Part shown: positions 17,279 to 25,784 of the stretch, one piece after another
Position numbering within the stretch: position 1 is the stretch's first letter
Layout of the letters: each line of letters opens with the position of its first letter
From: Chloroflexota bacterium
GTDB lineage: Bacteria > Chloroflexota > Anaerolineae > 4572-78 > J111
DNA: 64,000 nt
Assembly (NCBI GenBank): GCA_016860845.1
Contig: BOKF01000006.1
Span: 62,001-126,000, forward strand
Direction of reading: 5' to 3'
Notes under the pieces: model-generated
Seen by the model: only the letters and a program-made list of their open reading frames with translations
Database searches by the model: none
Told to the model about the DNA's origin: nothing
Made by a program: the position numbers and the translations under genes

Positions 17279-19684
17279 TCATGCCACTTGGAAACGAATG
17301 GCATTGAAGCGTTCTTTGAGTAGTTGTTGCAGACGATTCAATAACACGGACAATTCTTGAAGCGACTCCCCCCTTATGGCTCCGATAATGGTGATACGCA
17401 TTTTACCTGTCTGGACGGACATCCGATCAAGACGGCTATATTCTGTCCGTTCTCGGCGAATGGTAATAAGCTGTCCGACAACATGGAGTGTGACCTCTAA
17501 TAAACCGGGGCAGCGAGCCTTGATCAAATACTCATGATCTATAATATCTCGTGTTGAGTCTGCTTTAAAAGAAATCCTCCATTCTTTCTGGGCAAGATTT
17601 ATCCGTTCTATTGTGACATTTTCAAGACCCAAGTCGGCTAACATACTCTGAATATCCTTTAAACGATCACGGTCAAGCAGAATTCCATCAAATTCAAGTT
17701 GTCGCTTGGTTGTCGCCCATTTACGTTGAAAAATTGGTTTAAGCATAACACTAAAATTCAGAATCACTTTACTTGTTTTCTCTATAACAGGTATTCCTCC
17801 CTGGGGATGGGGACGCTGTATCCCTAAAGTATCAAAATAATTTACTTCAAGTCCTGAGAGAACTCGCCCTTTAAGCTCAAGATGAACTTGTCCCGTAATT
17901 TCCTTTTGTCGATATAACTCCACTGGCCGATTTATCAAGAGGGGTAGACTTACCCGGAATCTATGATCAGGCAATTGCTTAAACTGGATTTCCTCCGACC
18001 ACTCTATAACTTGTTGTTGCGAATCAAAGCGTACCCCCACTGACTCACGCGCATCGAAATTAGGCCATTTAATACAAGCAAAGGAAATAACAGGCGGGAT
18101 AATCACGAGAGGATGGTCTATCAAACAACGTTCCTTGATGAATTCATAACTTTCATTTATATCCAGCTCTTTTATGATACCCTCTTCCCATCTATAGACA
18201 ATGCCAGCGACACTATAGACCTTGGCATTAGCGCGTTGAACATAGATGAGGAGTTCACCCCGTTTCCCGGTTGCAAATCTGATAACCCGTTCATCCCACC
18301 AATCAAAACGAGGTTGGCAGCGTGATAAAGCCTTATGGACTAAATCAACAATGATCTTTTCATCGTGCTCCGGCTGGAGGCTTAGGCTTATCTTTCCCCC
18401 CATACCATTAGCAAAAGCCGTGAGTGTTTTAGCTAGTTGTTCAGTATCCTCTACTTTAACAACAATTTCGGTCTGGGTATCGTTAGACTGAACATGGCTT
18501 TTAATATACAAGTGACTTTCGCGATAGTCAGATGAGCCTTTTGACAGCATCGGCACTGGAACAACTATCAGTTCCTCGTACTCGTGTTCGTACGGCATAA
18601 AAATGGGCACAAATGAGGGGTAGAAAAAAACAGCTTTTAACAAACATTTTTTCAGTTCCTCAAAATCATCCGGCTTATCCAATTTAATCAGCAAATAGCC
18701 TCCTCGTTTAGCCAGAGACTTAAGCACCCAAGCCAATTTTTCCACACTACAAAGTCCCTTCATGCAATGAATCTGTTCCTTAAGAGGGTGCTCTTCATCA
18801 TCATCTACTTTTTCCTGGACTTTATCTTCTTCATCCTCTTTTTGGCCTGCTCCCCATTTTGATTTTTTCCCTGTTTCCCACCACTCTTTGATAATCTTTC
18901 GAGGAATTTTACCATCGACTTCAACCTGAGGTGGGCCGCCGTCAACTTCTAAATCTATTTTCAATTGTAGAACTTCATCATGCTTGGCGTATAACTCCTC
19001 AAAGCGACCGCTACTGACCAGTTCTGACCCCAACCAGTAATCTCTATAGTCCGAGCCTTCATCGGTCAAGCTCACATCTCCTAAACGAACAGACGGTGCT
19101 TCAACTTTCTGTAAGGAATATTTGAAACACAATTCATATTTTTGGCTTTGGGCTAACTTTTGTTCCAAATTATCAATGGGAATTTCCAAGTTGATTGGCT
19201 TATTTTCCGGCCAATTTTCTTCAAAATTTGGATGTTGATATCCCTGTAAAGTTAAGTAACCTACCCAAGCCATTTGATGAGCCCTACTATACTTCTCTGC
19301 ATCACTCATAGCTGCGAGACCAAAGGATCTTCTATCGTCCCAACTTCCCAATAAAGTTTTCTCAATTCGCCTCCAGAGCCGGAGTAATTTGAGCCCTCTA
19401 ACCAACCAGGCCAGAAACCTCGGACTGTAGAAGTCTTGGATCTCCCCGCTAAAATGTTCAAAAGATTTCCAATCGTCAAATAACTCCTTTTTGGCAAGAT
19501 GCAGCCTTCGTCTCCAATCCTGACCTTCGCCATCATACAAAAATTCAACCTTAATTTCGCCACTGGCTTCTTTAAAAGATACGGAGGTATCATCACGTAT
19601 ATCAGCTTGGTAAGAATAAGTTTCTGCGACAGATATTTTGTTAGCTTTAGCTCTTACAAAAACTGTTGGCTTATCCATCATCAT
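17279..19684 (-). CDS. Uncharacterised 801-residue protein of the EAD cluster
   Basis: No family recognised with confidence. The N-terminal ~100 residues are charged and Trp-rich; residues ~255-300 form an acidic/lysine linker (KEDEEDKVQEKVDDDEE). Around residue 410 the stretch LAKTLTAFANGMGGKISLSL resembles the AlbA_2/Schlafen-type motif (AFANxxGG), though the surrounding fold is not convincing. The C-terminal ~350 residues are beta-rich with LHVVGQLITIRRERTEYS and end in a helix-rich tail. Three ATGs are in tandem at the start; the first is used. Same-strand neighbours on both sides suggest co-expression. If the AlbA_2 similarity is real, nucleic-acid binding or RNA cleavage is conceivable. 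Confidence 0.6.
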   Translation of the reverse strand: MMMDKPTVFVRAKANKISVAETYSYQADIRDDTSVSFKEASGEIKVEFLYDGEGQDWRRRLHLAKKELFDDWKSFEHFSGEIQDFYSPRFLAWLVRGLKLLRLWRRIEKTLLGSWDDRRSFGLAAMSDAEKYSRAHQMAWVGYLTLQGYQHPNFEENWPENKPINLEIPIDNLEQKLAQSQKYELCFKYSLQKVEAPSVRLGDVSLTDEGSDYRDYWLGSELVSSGRFEELYAKHDEVLQLKIDLEVDGGPPQVEVDGKIPRKIIKEWWETGKKSKWGAGQKEDEEDKVQEKVDDDEEHPLKEQIHCMKGLCSVEKLAWVLKSLAKRGGYLLIKLDKPDDFEELKKCLLKAVFFYPSFVPIFMPYEHEYEELIVVPVPMLSKGSSDYRESHLYIKSHVQSNDTQTEIVVKVEDTEQLAKTLTAFANGMGGKISLSLQPEHDEKIIVDLVHKALSRCQPRFDWWDERVIRFATGKRGELLIYVQRANAKVYSVAGIVYRWEEGIIKELDINESYEFIKERCLIDHPLVIIPPVISFACIKWPNFDARESVGVRFDSQQQVIEWSEEIQFKQLPDHRFRVSLPLLINRPVELYRQKEITGQVHLELKGRVLSGLEVNYFDTLGIQRPHPQGGIPVIEKTSKVILNFSVMLKPIFQRKWATTKRQLEFDGILLDRDRLKDIQSMLADLGLENVTIERINLAQKEWRISFKADSTRDIIDHEYLIKARCPGLLEVTLHVVGQLITIRRERTEYSRLDRMSVQTGKMRITIIGAIRGESLQELSVLLNRLQQLLKERFNAIRFQVA

Positions 19685-19704
19685 AACGATAACCCTAAAT
19701 TGAG

Positions 19705-19791
19705 CCTTCCCCCTTGATTTATAGATACGAATGAAGGGGGAAGGAGCTATTACTCCAAGGTCTAGCCTACTTTCTCCTCAAGTAGGTTTTT
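19705..19791. other. Two hairpins between cluster genes
   Basis: Arms 19705-19715 (CCTTCCCCCTT) and 19734-19744 (AAGGGGGAAGG) form an 11-bp perfect stem with an 18-nt loop. Immediately beyond, 19766-19772 (CCTACTT) pairs with 19780-19786 (AAGTAGG), followed on the plus strand by five T. The second has terminator form only for plus-strand transcription, while the flanking genes run on the minus strand. The first may be a processing or attenuation hairpin separating the 801-residue gene from the TraB-like gene. A similar sequence occurs after the kinase gene at 44874. Confidence 0.55.
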
Positions 19792-19813
19792 CGTGGGCAG
19801 CCAGTCATCTGTT

Positions 19814-21829
19814 TTAACTCTGGCTAACAGGCTTGCTAACACCCTGTTTGCTATTTGAGAATTTAGCATTAATATCAGGCGTAATCTGAATAACCGTTGG
19901 GTCTTCATTGAGCGCTTCTGACAAGTTTTGCTCTAGAGTCTCGGGGTCAGCCTTATCTCTTACATTATCAAGCGCTTTTGACAGGACTTTCTTTAAAGCT
20001 TCCGCGTTAGCTTCACCTTGGGCCTTATCGAGCGCCTCGGACAAAAGTTGCTCTAACATTTCGGGGTTTGCTTCATTTCTCGTACTATCAAGCGCCTCCA
20101 ACAAAAGATGGTTCAAAGTCTTATTACTTTTTACCATCTCAAGCGCCTCGAATAAAAGTTGCTCTAATGTCTCTGGGTTCGCTTCGCTCTGCACATTCTT
20201 AAGCGCTTCCGACAAAAGTTGTTCTAGAGGCTCCGCGTTAGCTGCCTGCTGCGTCTCATCAAGGGCTTCGGTCAAAAGTTGCTTCAATATCTCTGGGCTA
20301 GCTTTGCTTTTTACATTCTTAAGCGCCTCCGATAAAAGTTGTTCCAACGTCTTATGTCTGACATCTTCAAGTGCTTGCAACAGTGATTGCTCTAAGGATA
20401 TATCTGTAGGCTTACCAATTGTTTCATCCGTTTGAACAACTCGCCCCCAAATGGTTTGGGTAGCTCCCCCAATTTTGACGTTAACACTGAAAATCACCTC
20501 AGGCTTTTCAACAACGATCGAGTCCCAATTGACAGTAACATGGGAATAATTGGCAAATTCAGTTTGGAGATCGTAAGGGGGGTTATTAAAAGGCGGTTTA
20601 GCACCCCCGGCGACGGCTCGAGCCAGGCGTACGGCTACTACTTTTACTTCGGCTTTAGCTCGGGACCATGGTTGCGATATGACAGGTTGAGGTTTCTTGC
20701 GGCCGTCTAGCAAAGCGCCAAGACTACCTGCTTCATCTACAGACAAGGCTTGCAGCTTACGATCGTAGACCTCGAAACTCAGTTCACCAGGCTCCTCTAT
20801 CACTAAAGCTTTTGGCCTGATTACAACATGAGCTATCCCTTGACTGTTTAATAAATCAGAGACTTTGGCCGTATGGGCCGCTCCAATGATCATAGCAATG
20901 GGCGCGTCTGGATGTTTATCGAGCAACATCAGGGTGTTATTCACCATTGTATCGCTGCGCTGGGAAGCGATCTCAAAGAAGTGTTTATAATCCTGAAAGC
21001 TTGCCTGTAACTCTGCATCTACATTTGCGCCTACTTCAGTAGCTTTGGCCTCGATCTCATCCAATGTTTTTATCAGATCTTCTATAGGAACAACTGAGGC
21101 GCCCTCGGTGAGTTGTTTATACCGGCTCTGAGTCCATTCATCTGTGCTAATAGCAAACTCAATGGCCTCCAAGATCTTTTCCGCTTCAAGGAGCCCATTG
21201 ATTTTAGTGGCCTCATCATCGGTTAGAGATGGCAGTGCAGTATAAAACAGGTATAACGTTGGGGCTGAACCGGCATTTTCTCCCATTTCAACGGCGTATT
21301 CCTCTGCGACTTCTATGCCTTGAACAGTGACATTGGGAAAGGCCATCGCCATAAACTCGGCGCCACTAATTTCTCCCTCCCTGAGTGTCTGGACGGCGAT
21401 GTCTGCGACAGTATCACTATCGGCCAACTGGTGATACCCTGAAGCATCCAGGGAGCCATCTTTGGCCAAGGCGCCTTCCAGGGCTATGTATCTCATCCCA
21501 TAATCCTCATACAGGCGCAGCAGCATGATGGCGATTTCGAGTTGACCGGCCCGAGAGTCATGTCGTTCTTCAAAAACGATCACTTTCTTAGGGGAAGCAC
21601 TATCTCCTACTACACTGACCTCTCCCAAATCACCCTCAAGAATGGCTTCGGCAATCTTGGTTATCTCACCTTCCGCCCCCTGGATTATTTTGCCGGTTTG
21701 GTTAGCAGTGAGTAGCGAAACAGATGTATCTGAGGGGTTACGAGCTCCGATGACTCCGCCCAGAAGCAAGAGCCAGATCAAAGCTACGAATAGCCAGTTG
21801 AACCTTAAACGATTAAATAGTGTTCTCAT
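19814..21829 (-). CDS. Membrane-anchored TraB/ChaN-like domain protein with 20-residue repeats
   Basis: 671 residues; ATG preceded by GGAGG. An N-terminal basic segment and hydrophobic helix (residues ~11-29) act as signal anchor, so the bulk is probably extracytoplasmic. Residues ~80-340 resemble the TraB/ChaN/erythromycin-esterase-like fold: KKVIVFEERHDSRAGQ near 81-96, RYIALEGAL near 113, and MIIGAAHTAKV near 315, with conserved acidic/His residues. Residues ~470-640 hold nine tandem units of about 20 residues with the core LEQLLSEALxxxxxxANPE, likely an amphipathic helical rod. Function is unknown; the family includes hydrolases and peptidase-like proteins. It sits between the kinase-like and 801-residue genes. 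Confidence 0.65.
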   Translation of the reverse strand: MRTLFNRLRFNWLFVALIWLLLLGGVIGARNPSDTSVSLLTANQTGKIIQGAEGEITKIAEAILEGDLGEVSVVGDSASPKKVIVFEERHDSRAGQLEIAIMLLRLYEDYGMRYIALEGALAKDGSLDASGYHQLADSDTVADIAVQTLREGEISGAEFMAMAFPNVTVQGIEVAEEYAVEMGENAGSAPTLYLFYTALPSLTDDEATKINGLLEAEKILEAIEFAISTDEWTQSRYKQLTEGASVVPIEDLIKTLDEIEAKATEVGANVDAELQASFQDYKHFFEIASQRSDTMVNNTLMLLDKHPDAPIAMIIGAAHTAKVSDLLNSQGIAHVVIRPKALVIEEPGELSFEVYDRKLQALSVDEAGSLGALLDGRKKPQPVISQPWSRAKAEVKVVAVRLARAVAGGAKPPFNNPPYDLQTEFANYSHVTVNWDSIVVEKPEVIFSVNVKIGGATQTIWGRVVQTDETIGKPTDISLEQSLLQALEDVRHKTLEQLLSEALKNVKSKASPEILKQLLTEALDETQQAANAEPLEQLLSEALKNVQSEANPETLEQLLFEALEMVKSNKTLNHLLLEALDSTRNEANPEMLEQLLSEALDKAQGEANAEALKKVLSKALDNVRDKADPETLEQNLSEALNEDPTVIQITPDINAKFSNSKQGVSKPVSQS
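19903..20392 (-). repeat. About nine tandem 60-bp coding repeats
   Basis: Within the TraB-like gene, units of about 60 nt encode variants of LEQLLSEALKNVxSxANPET. Two units are shortened by 9-12 nt. Units differ from each other by many substitutions at the DNA level, including synonymous ones, so the array is old rather than a recent slippage expansion. The hydrophobic heptad-like pattern (LxxLLxEAL) is kept in every unit. Confidence 0.85.
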
Positions 21830-21875
21830 TTCATAACCTCCCTTAAAGAGTGACTATGTTTAGATAATTGGTGAT

Positions 21876-24335
21876 CTAAAACAGAGTTGCGCCTGGGGAC
21901 CCTGTTTTAGTTTTAGCCAGTCTCTGGGCATCTTCAACACCCAATAAGGTGAAAGGATCAGTCTCCTGGCTAAGTAACTGTTGTTCAATTTCAGTTAACG
22001 CTTCTTCTGCATCAGGTCCTCCAATCTGGCCAATTGCTATGGCCAGCCAGTAACCGACATCTGGGTTTTGTTGCTTAAGCAATTGAGTCTTTAGTAGGGG
22101 AATGGCTCCCGGTTCACCCAATTCTCCCAATGTTTTTGCGACCTGGATATGGTCTTCATTTTTTTTAGACTCAAACTTACTTAAGAGTGGTTTCACCAGA
22201 CGAGGAAAATATTCGTGATATTTTTCAGAATTAATTGTTCGGATATAACTTACTAACTGCCGCAGTTGATTATGACGTTCGCAATAGTCAATTAAGAGCC
22301 GTCTCCGCATCCTGTTGCCCATTTCCGGGCTAAACTCTTTATGAACTTCTAGGAAATAATTTTGGCATAAGTCAATTAAATCATGGCTGTCCAATGCGAC
22401 AGCTAATAATTCTCGTATCCCAGCGATATCAAATATCTTCTCCGCTTGCAGTCCTGAAGAACTTTCGATCATATTCGTTTGCCTCGCGGTGCCCGCGACA
22501 GAGTGGATCGGTTGTTCCTCCATCCCCCTCACTACTACTGCCGCTCCTAAGAAAGCGACCTGCTTGGACAATGGAGCGGGCGCTTCAGCCATTCGGTCCA
22601 GATTCCCGAACTTTAACGCCCCTAGTAGATACAAAACCAGCCCTTGATAATACTCCGTCCAATCGTCCGAGTTAAAAAAGTACCTACTAGCCGCCTTGCG
22701 GATACCAACTAACATGGTAAAAGGCTTGACCAACGTGAGATGAGGCAGTTCGGGTGAGGCAGCTTGCGATGGATTACGTATGAACCGATGCAACTCCTCA
22801 TAAAACGGACGAATGATGCCTGCTCCCAGATTGGCTTTGGCCAGAAGCTCCGGAATCAGCTTGGTCACAATTTCGGTCTCCAAGCGTAGAAAATCGTGCA
22901 GGACGTGGTCTTCGCGAGCAGCGGCGAAATCAATGAGGTTGATCTCACGGATGGCCGGATCAACCAGAACATTCTCCATATTCAAATCGCCGTGAATTGT
23001 GCCCACCCGTACGTGGGGCAATTGAATTAAGATGTTGGGTAATTTGAGCAGAGGATTGGGCAACTTTGTCCCATCAGGCAAGGTTAATGTTTCATACATC
23101 GGATTGAAACCTGCTCCCAAAGCACGCATTGCCTCCGCTTCCAAACGTTCCTGGCGTGTTTCTAGCACAATCCCTTCAATTGATTTGACAAGTTGATCAG
23201 CCCGAAACGATGCTAACCCTTCTACGGATTTTAGCCGTAGGCTGTAAGAAGCCGGCGGGTCGTTTGGTGAAGTTGGTACATTAAGCGTCACTGTACCATC
23301 AACCAGGTCAACTTTAGTCACAACAAAACCTTCCAGATGCACATAGTCTCCTTGTTTGAGAGGAGCATCCGGTAAAGCTTGTGGCGTTAACATCACAGGT
23401 TTCGTCCTTGCAGGGACTGCACCGGGTTGAATAAGCACGTTCAGCGGCAGCAGCGAATCATAACTTGCCTGGAGGGAGAAGGAGGCGTGAACCCGATTAA
23501 ATTGTAGCAACGACTCAATGGCTTTCAGTAACCGTTTTTCGACTACAAAACGAATATCCTCGACCATAGCTGTCCGGCAATAGTCTCTCAGACTTTGAAA
23601 GGCAAAAGTGCCGCCCCCTACTAGTGGGTAGCGCAAGCCAGCCCAATCGCTATCTGATGGTGAAACAGGTGTGTCACGCATACCAACTGCGTTAGGCAGA
23701 CGGTCCTGAATAAAATCCTGATAAACTTGCCACTCTTTTTTAATCAAGCTGACCGAGGCTACTTTGACGACTGCCGGCAATTCAGGCCGGCCCTCATTGC
23801 GAATAGGTCGCAACAGAAAAACTCGCCCTCCACTAAAACCGCCGCCGAATTCCTTTTCGACGATGACTCGCCGGTAACCAGCGAACATCTGCTTCAAGAT
23901 AGTTTCTGAGACGGGAGGTAGCGATAACCTGTTTGGATTGACAATATGAGGTTCTCTTCCAGGTAAGGTGCGTGGGATGGCTGTATCTTCTTGATTTTCT
24001 GAATAGGATTTAGCGGGGGTTGGGATAGGGACTGACTCTTTTACCGGTCCACTCAACAGAGGTGGATCAGAAGAAGGAAAGTGGTAAGGTTTGTGTTGTT
24101 CGTACTTTTCTGGATTTAGACTTTTAGCCAGATTGAGGAGGGATTCAAGCAGTACCTTTCGCTCACTATGTTCGAGCAGGTGGTCAATAATTCTGGCTTT
24201 ACCAGTATCTCGGGCTAACTGCTCATAAACAGGTCTAAAGTCAGGCAGGTCATAACAGAGACGGCGCAGTTCTTCGTCGGTGAACCCCTCAGTCAGCAAA
24301 GCGCGGATGTTCTGGAGAAAATAATCTCGACTCAT
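21876..24335 (-). CDS. EAD1-type / kinase-like (TCAD9-like) / EAD-HEAT multidomain protein
   Basis: 819 residues, first gene of the cluster. Residues 1-80 form an effector-associated domain (GFTDEELRRLCYDLPDFRPV, LNLAKSLNPEKYEQH). A central region of ~480 residues is kinase-like: GGGFSGGRVFLLRPI near 165-180 (nucleotide loop), AVVKVASVSLIKKEW (candidate ATP-binding lysine), HGDLNMENVLVD near 448 and INLIDFAAAREDHVLHDF near 465. This matches ternary-complex-associated domains described in Chloroflexi conflict systems. The C-terminal ~190 residues repeat the EAD-HEAT module of the 339-residue protein at 13961-14980. The HGDLNxxN and DFA motifs suggest an active phosphotransferase. Domain naming is from memory and would need a profile search. 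Confidence 0.7.
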   Translation of the reverse strand: MSRDYFLQNIRALLTEGFTDEELRRLCYDLPDFRPVYEQLARDTGKARIIDHLLEHSERKVLLESLLNLAKSLNPEKYEQHKPYHFPSSDPPLLSGPVKESVPIPTPAKSYSENQEDTAIPRTLPGREPHIVNPNRLSLPPVSETILKQMFAGYRRVIVEKEFGGGFSGGRVFLLRPIRNEGRPELPAVVKVASVSLIKKEWQVYQDFIQDRLPNAVGMRDTPVSPSDSDWAGLRYPLVGGGTFAFQSLRDYCRTAMVEDIRFVVEKRLLKAIESLLQFNRVHASFSLQASYDSLLPLNVLIQPGAVPARTKPVMLTPQALPDAPLKQGDYVHLEGFVVTKVDLVDGTVTLNVPTSPNDPPASYSLRLKSVEGLASFRADQLVKSIEGIVLETRQERLEAEAMRALGAGFNPMYETLTLPDGTKLPNPLLKLPNILIQLPHVRVGTIHGDLNMENVLVDPAIREINLIDFAAAREDHVLHDFLRLETEIVTKLIPELLAKANLGAGIIRPFYEELHRFIRNPSQAASPELPHLTLVKPFTMLVGIRKAASRYFFNSDDWTEYYQGLVLYLLGALKFGNLDRMAEAPAPLSKQVAFLGAAVVVRGMEEQPIHSVAGTARQTNMIESSSGLQAEKIFDIAGIRELLAVALDSHDLIDLCQNYFLEVHKEFSPEMGNRMRRRLLIDYCERHNQLRQLVSYIRTINSEKYHEYFPRLVKPLLSKFESKKNEDHIQVAKTLGELGEPGAIPLLKTQLLKQQNPDVGYWLAIAIGQIGGPDAEEALTEIEQQLLSQETDPFTLLGVEDAQRLAKTKTGSPGATLF

Positions 24336-24583
24336 GGACTTCCTTGTCCTTGATAATTTTGATTGAAGATTTTAACGGCTGGAAGGAGATAGTTTGAATG
24401 TATCAAGAAGCTATTGTTAAATCCAGTAACAAATGTCATCATTAAACGGGATAAATAGCACATCTTAAATGTTCCTGATACTTAGCAAAAAGTATAACAC
24501 GAAAAATAAGCCAAAATCATTTCAGTTTCATGCCAATATTATTCGTTTTGCAATATTTTGTACTATCTAAATGTGACTTCAAC

Positions 24584-24612
24584 CATAGTTTGGCCGGCGC
24601 GGCCAAACTATG
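24584..24612. repeat. Perfect 29-nt palindrome, GGCCAAACTATG type
   Basis: CATAGTTTGGCCG and CGGCCAAACTATG are perfect 13-nt arms separated by GCG. The right arm is the first copy of a repeat that recurs four more times downstream. The spacer 24336-24939 (604 nt) contains no convincing gene and is otherwise AT-rich near the kinase-like gene's promoter side. Confidence 0.85.
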
Positions 24613-24931
24613 CTTTGAATCTGCCCCAGCCAAACTATGCTTTGAGAAAGTCGGGGCAGATTTTTAGAGCCACCAGGCATAGGTTGGAGCAATTGAACTC
24701 GGCCAGCGCCTTCTTTCAGTAGAATTCCCTTTAAAGTAACCCAATTGGTTCACAGATGGTCATCTGAACTGGTAGTGGTTGTCATCAAGAACATCAATGC
24801 TGAGATCAGGTTATAACGGACTATCGGCCAAACTATGCTTGTAATCTGCCTCCCAACTAGGGCAACTTACCTCCATTATTACCCGGAATCCGGCCAAACT
24901 ATGCTTGTATGTCCCGGCCAAACTATGCTTG
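24600..24931 (+). repeat. Five direct copies of CGGCCAAACTATGCTTG
   Basis: Copies lie at 24600-24617, 24629-24644, 24825-24841, 24891-24907 and 24915-24931, with only small changes at the ends (CTTTG versus CTTG). Two are followed by AATCTGCC. A separate 10-nt inverted repeat (AATCTGCCCC at 24618-24627 and GGGGCAGATT at 24653-24662, then a T run) encloses the second copy and has terminator form on the plus strand. Spacing is irregular, so this is not a CRISPR array. Possible roles are regulator-binding sites or a miniature inverted-repeat element. Confidence 0.8.
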
Positions 24932-24939
24932 AAGTGACA

Positions 24940-25269
24940 CTAAAAATCATTATCGAATTCAATTCCAAACATCCGGTCAAACTGCATAATTCGCAGCACC
25001 TGTCTCAAATGAGTGCTCGGATTGTGCAGAATAATGGGGATATTTCGTCCTGCCAGTTGTCGGTGCATCTGGCGTAGGAACTCCAACCCTCGCGAATCGA
25101 AGTCTCCAGTTGTAGTTAAATCAACGATCAGTTTGCCTACTTCACTCTGCTCCAGAATCTTCAAAATGGCTGGGATTTTAGTATCCGTTATTTGGAGAAA
25201 AACTCCTTGATCAATAGTGCCAAAGAATTCCAGCAGCCAAATCTTGTTGGTATCTCGGGTTAGCCTCAT
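24940..25269 (-). CDS. STAS-domain protein (anti-sigma-factor antagonist-like)
   Basis: 109 residues. The STAS core reads VGKLIVDLTTTGDFDSRGLEFLR with the Ser of DFDSRGL at the position usually phosphorylated by an HPK-type anti-sigma kinase, then IPIILHNPSTHLRQVLRIMQFDRMF. Start ATG 25269 is chosen because AAGGAG lies 9 nt upstream; a GTG 21 nt earlier is less likely. No partner kinase or phosphatase is adjacent, although the PP2C at 45952 is in the wider region. The coding end touches the repeat-rich spacer, with the last repeat only 9 nt away. Confidence 0.75.
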   Translation of the reverse strand: MRLTRDTNKIWLLEFFGTIDQGVFLQITDTKIPAILKILEQSEVGKLIVDLTTTGDFDSRGLEFLRQMHRQLAGRNIPIILHNPSTHLRQVLRIMQFDRMFGIEFDNDF

Positions 25270-25331
25270 TACTAGCCGCTCCTTGCTCACAAAAACGCCT
25301 CTCAGATAGCGAGGATAGAACCATGAAGCAT

Positions 25332-25547
25332 TTATGGATTATCAGCCCTGGCTATCATCCTCAACTCTTCTACATCTGCCTCTTCAAGTGCTTGCCCCAG
25401 CATTTTTTCTAAATCCGACTGGCGAACGCGCCATCCCCGCCCCGCCTTAAAAGCTACAAGTTTCCCTTCATTACACCACCGCCACACCGTACTGCGGCTG
25501 ACTTTTAAGTAATCCGCGACCTCTTGAACGGTAAAAATTTCCCTCAT
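25332..25547 (-). CDS. Excisionase-type HTH DNA-binding protein
   Basis: 71-residue single-domain protein of the MerR-like HTH_17/excisionase family: FTVQEVADYLKVSRSTVWRW is the helix-turn-helix and GKLVAFKAGRGWRVRQSDLEKML the wing. Such proteins serve as Xis/recombination directionality factors or as small regulators. It lies near a mobile module (30416-36545), and a dead integrase is present at 46930, so an excisionase role is plausible but unproven. It is divergent from the NB-ARC gene; the 240-nt gap between them must carry both promoters. Confidence 0.75.
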   Translation of the reverse strand: MREIFTVQEVADYLKVSRSTVWRWCNEGKLVAFKAGRGWRVRQSDLEKMLGQALEEADVEELRMIARADNP

Positions 25548-25784
25548 AATAGTTACCCCCTTTAGCTGGTAGGGCCTTGGGCTGGGGTCTCACCCGACGA
25601 GAATGACTGGCGAATTTGGCAAAAAGAAGGCATAATGGAAGACAAGTTCTAGTTTAGAGGTATTGGCTTATGCGTATCTGTATAAACCTATACCATCTGA
25701 TGCAACAACATCATATCAAATAAACCCTCCTCATCCCAGATACAAAAGCCATGCAGTAGTTATGCAGTTCTCGTGAGGATATTC

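Noticed and set aside
24600..24931. CRISPR array
   Set aside because: Repeats are 17 nt with spacers of very unequal length (about 8 to 180 nt), one copy is part of a palindrome, and no cas gene is present.
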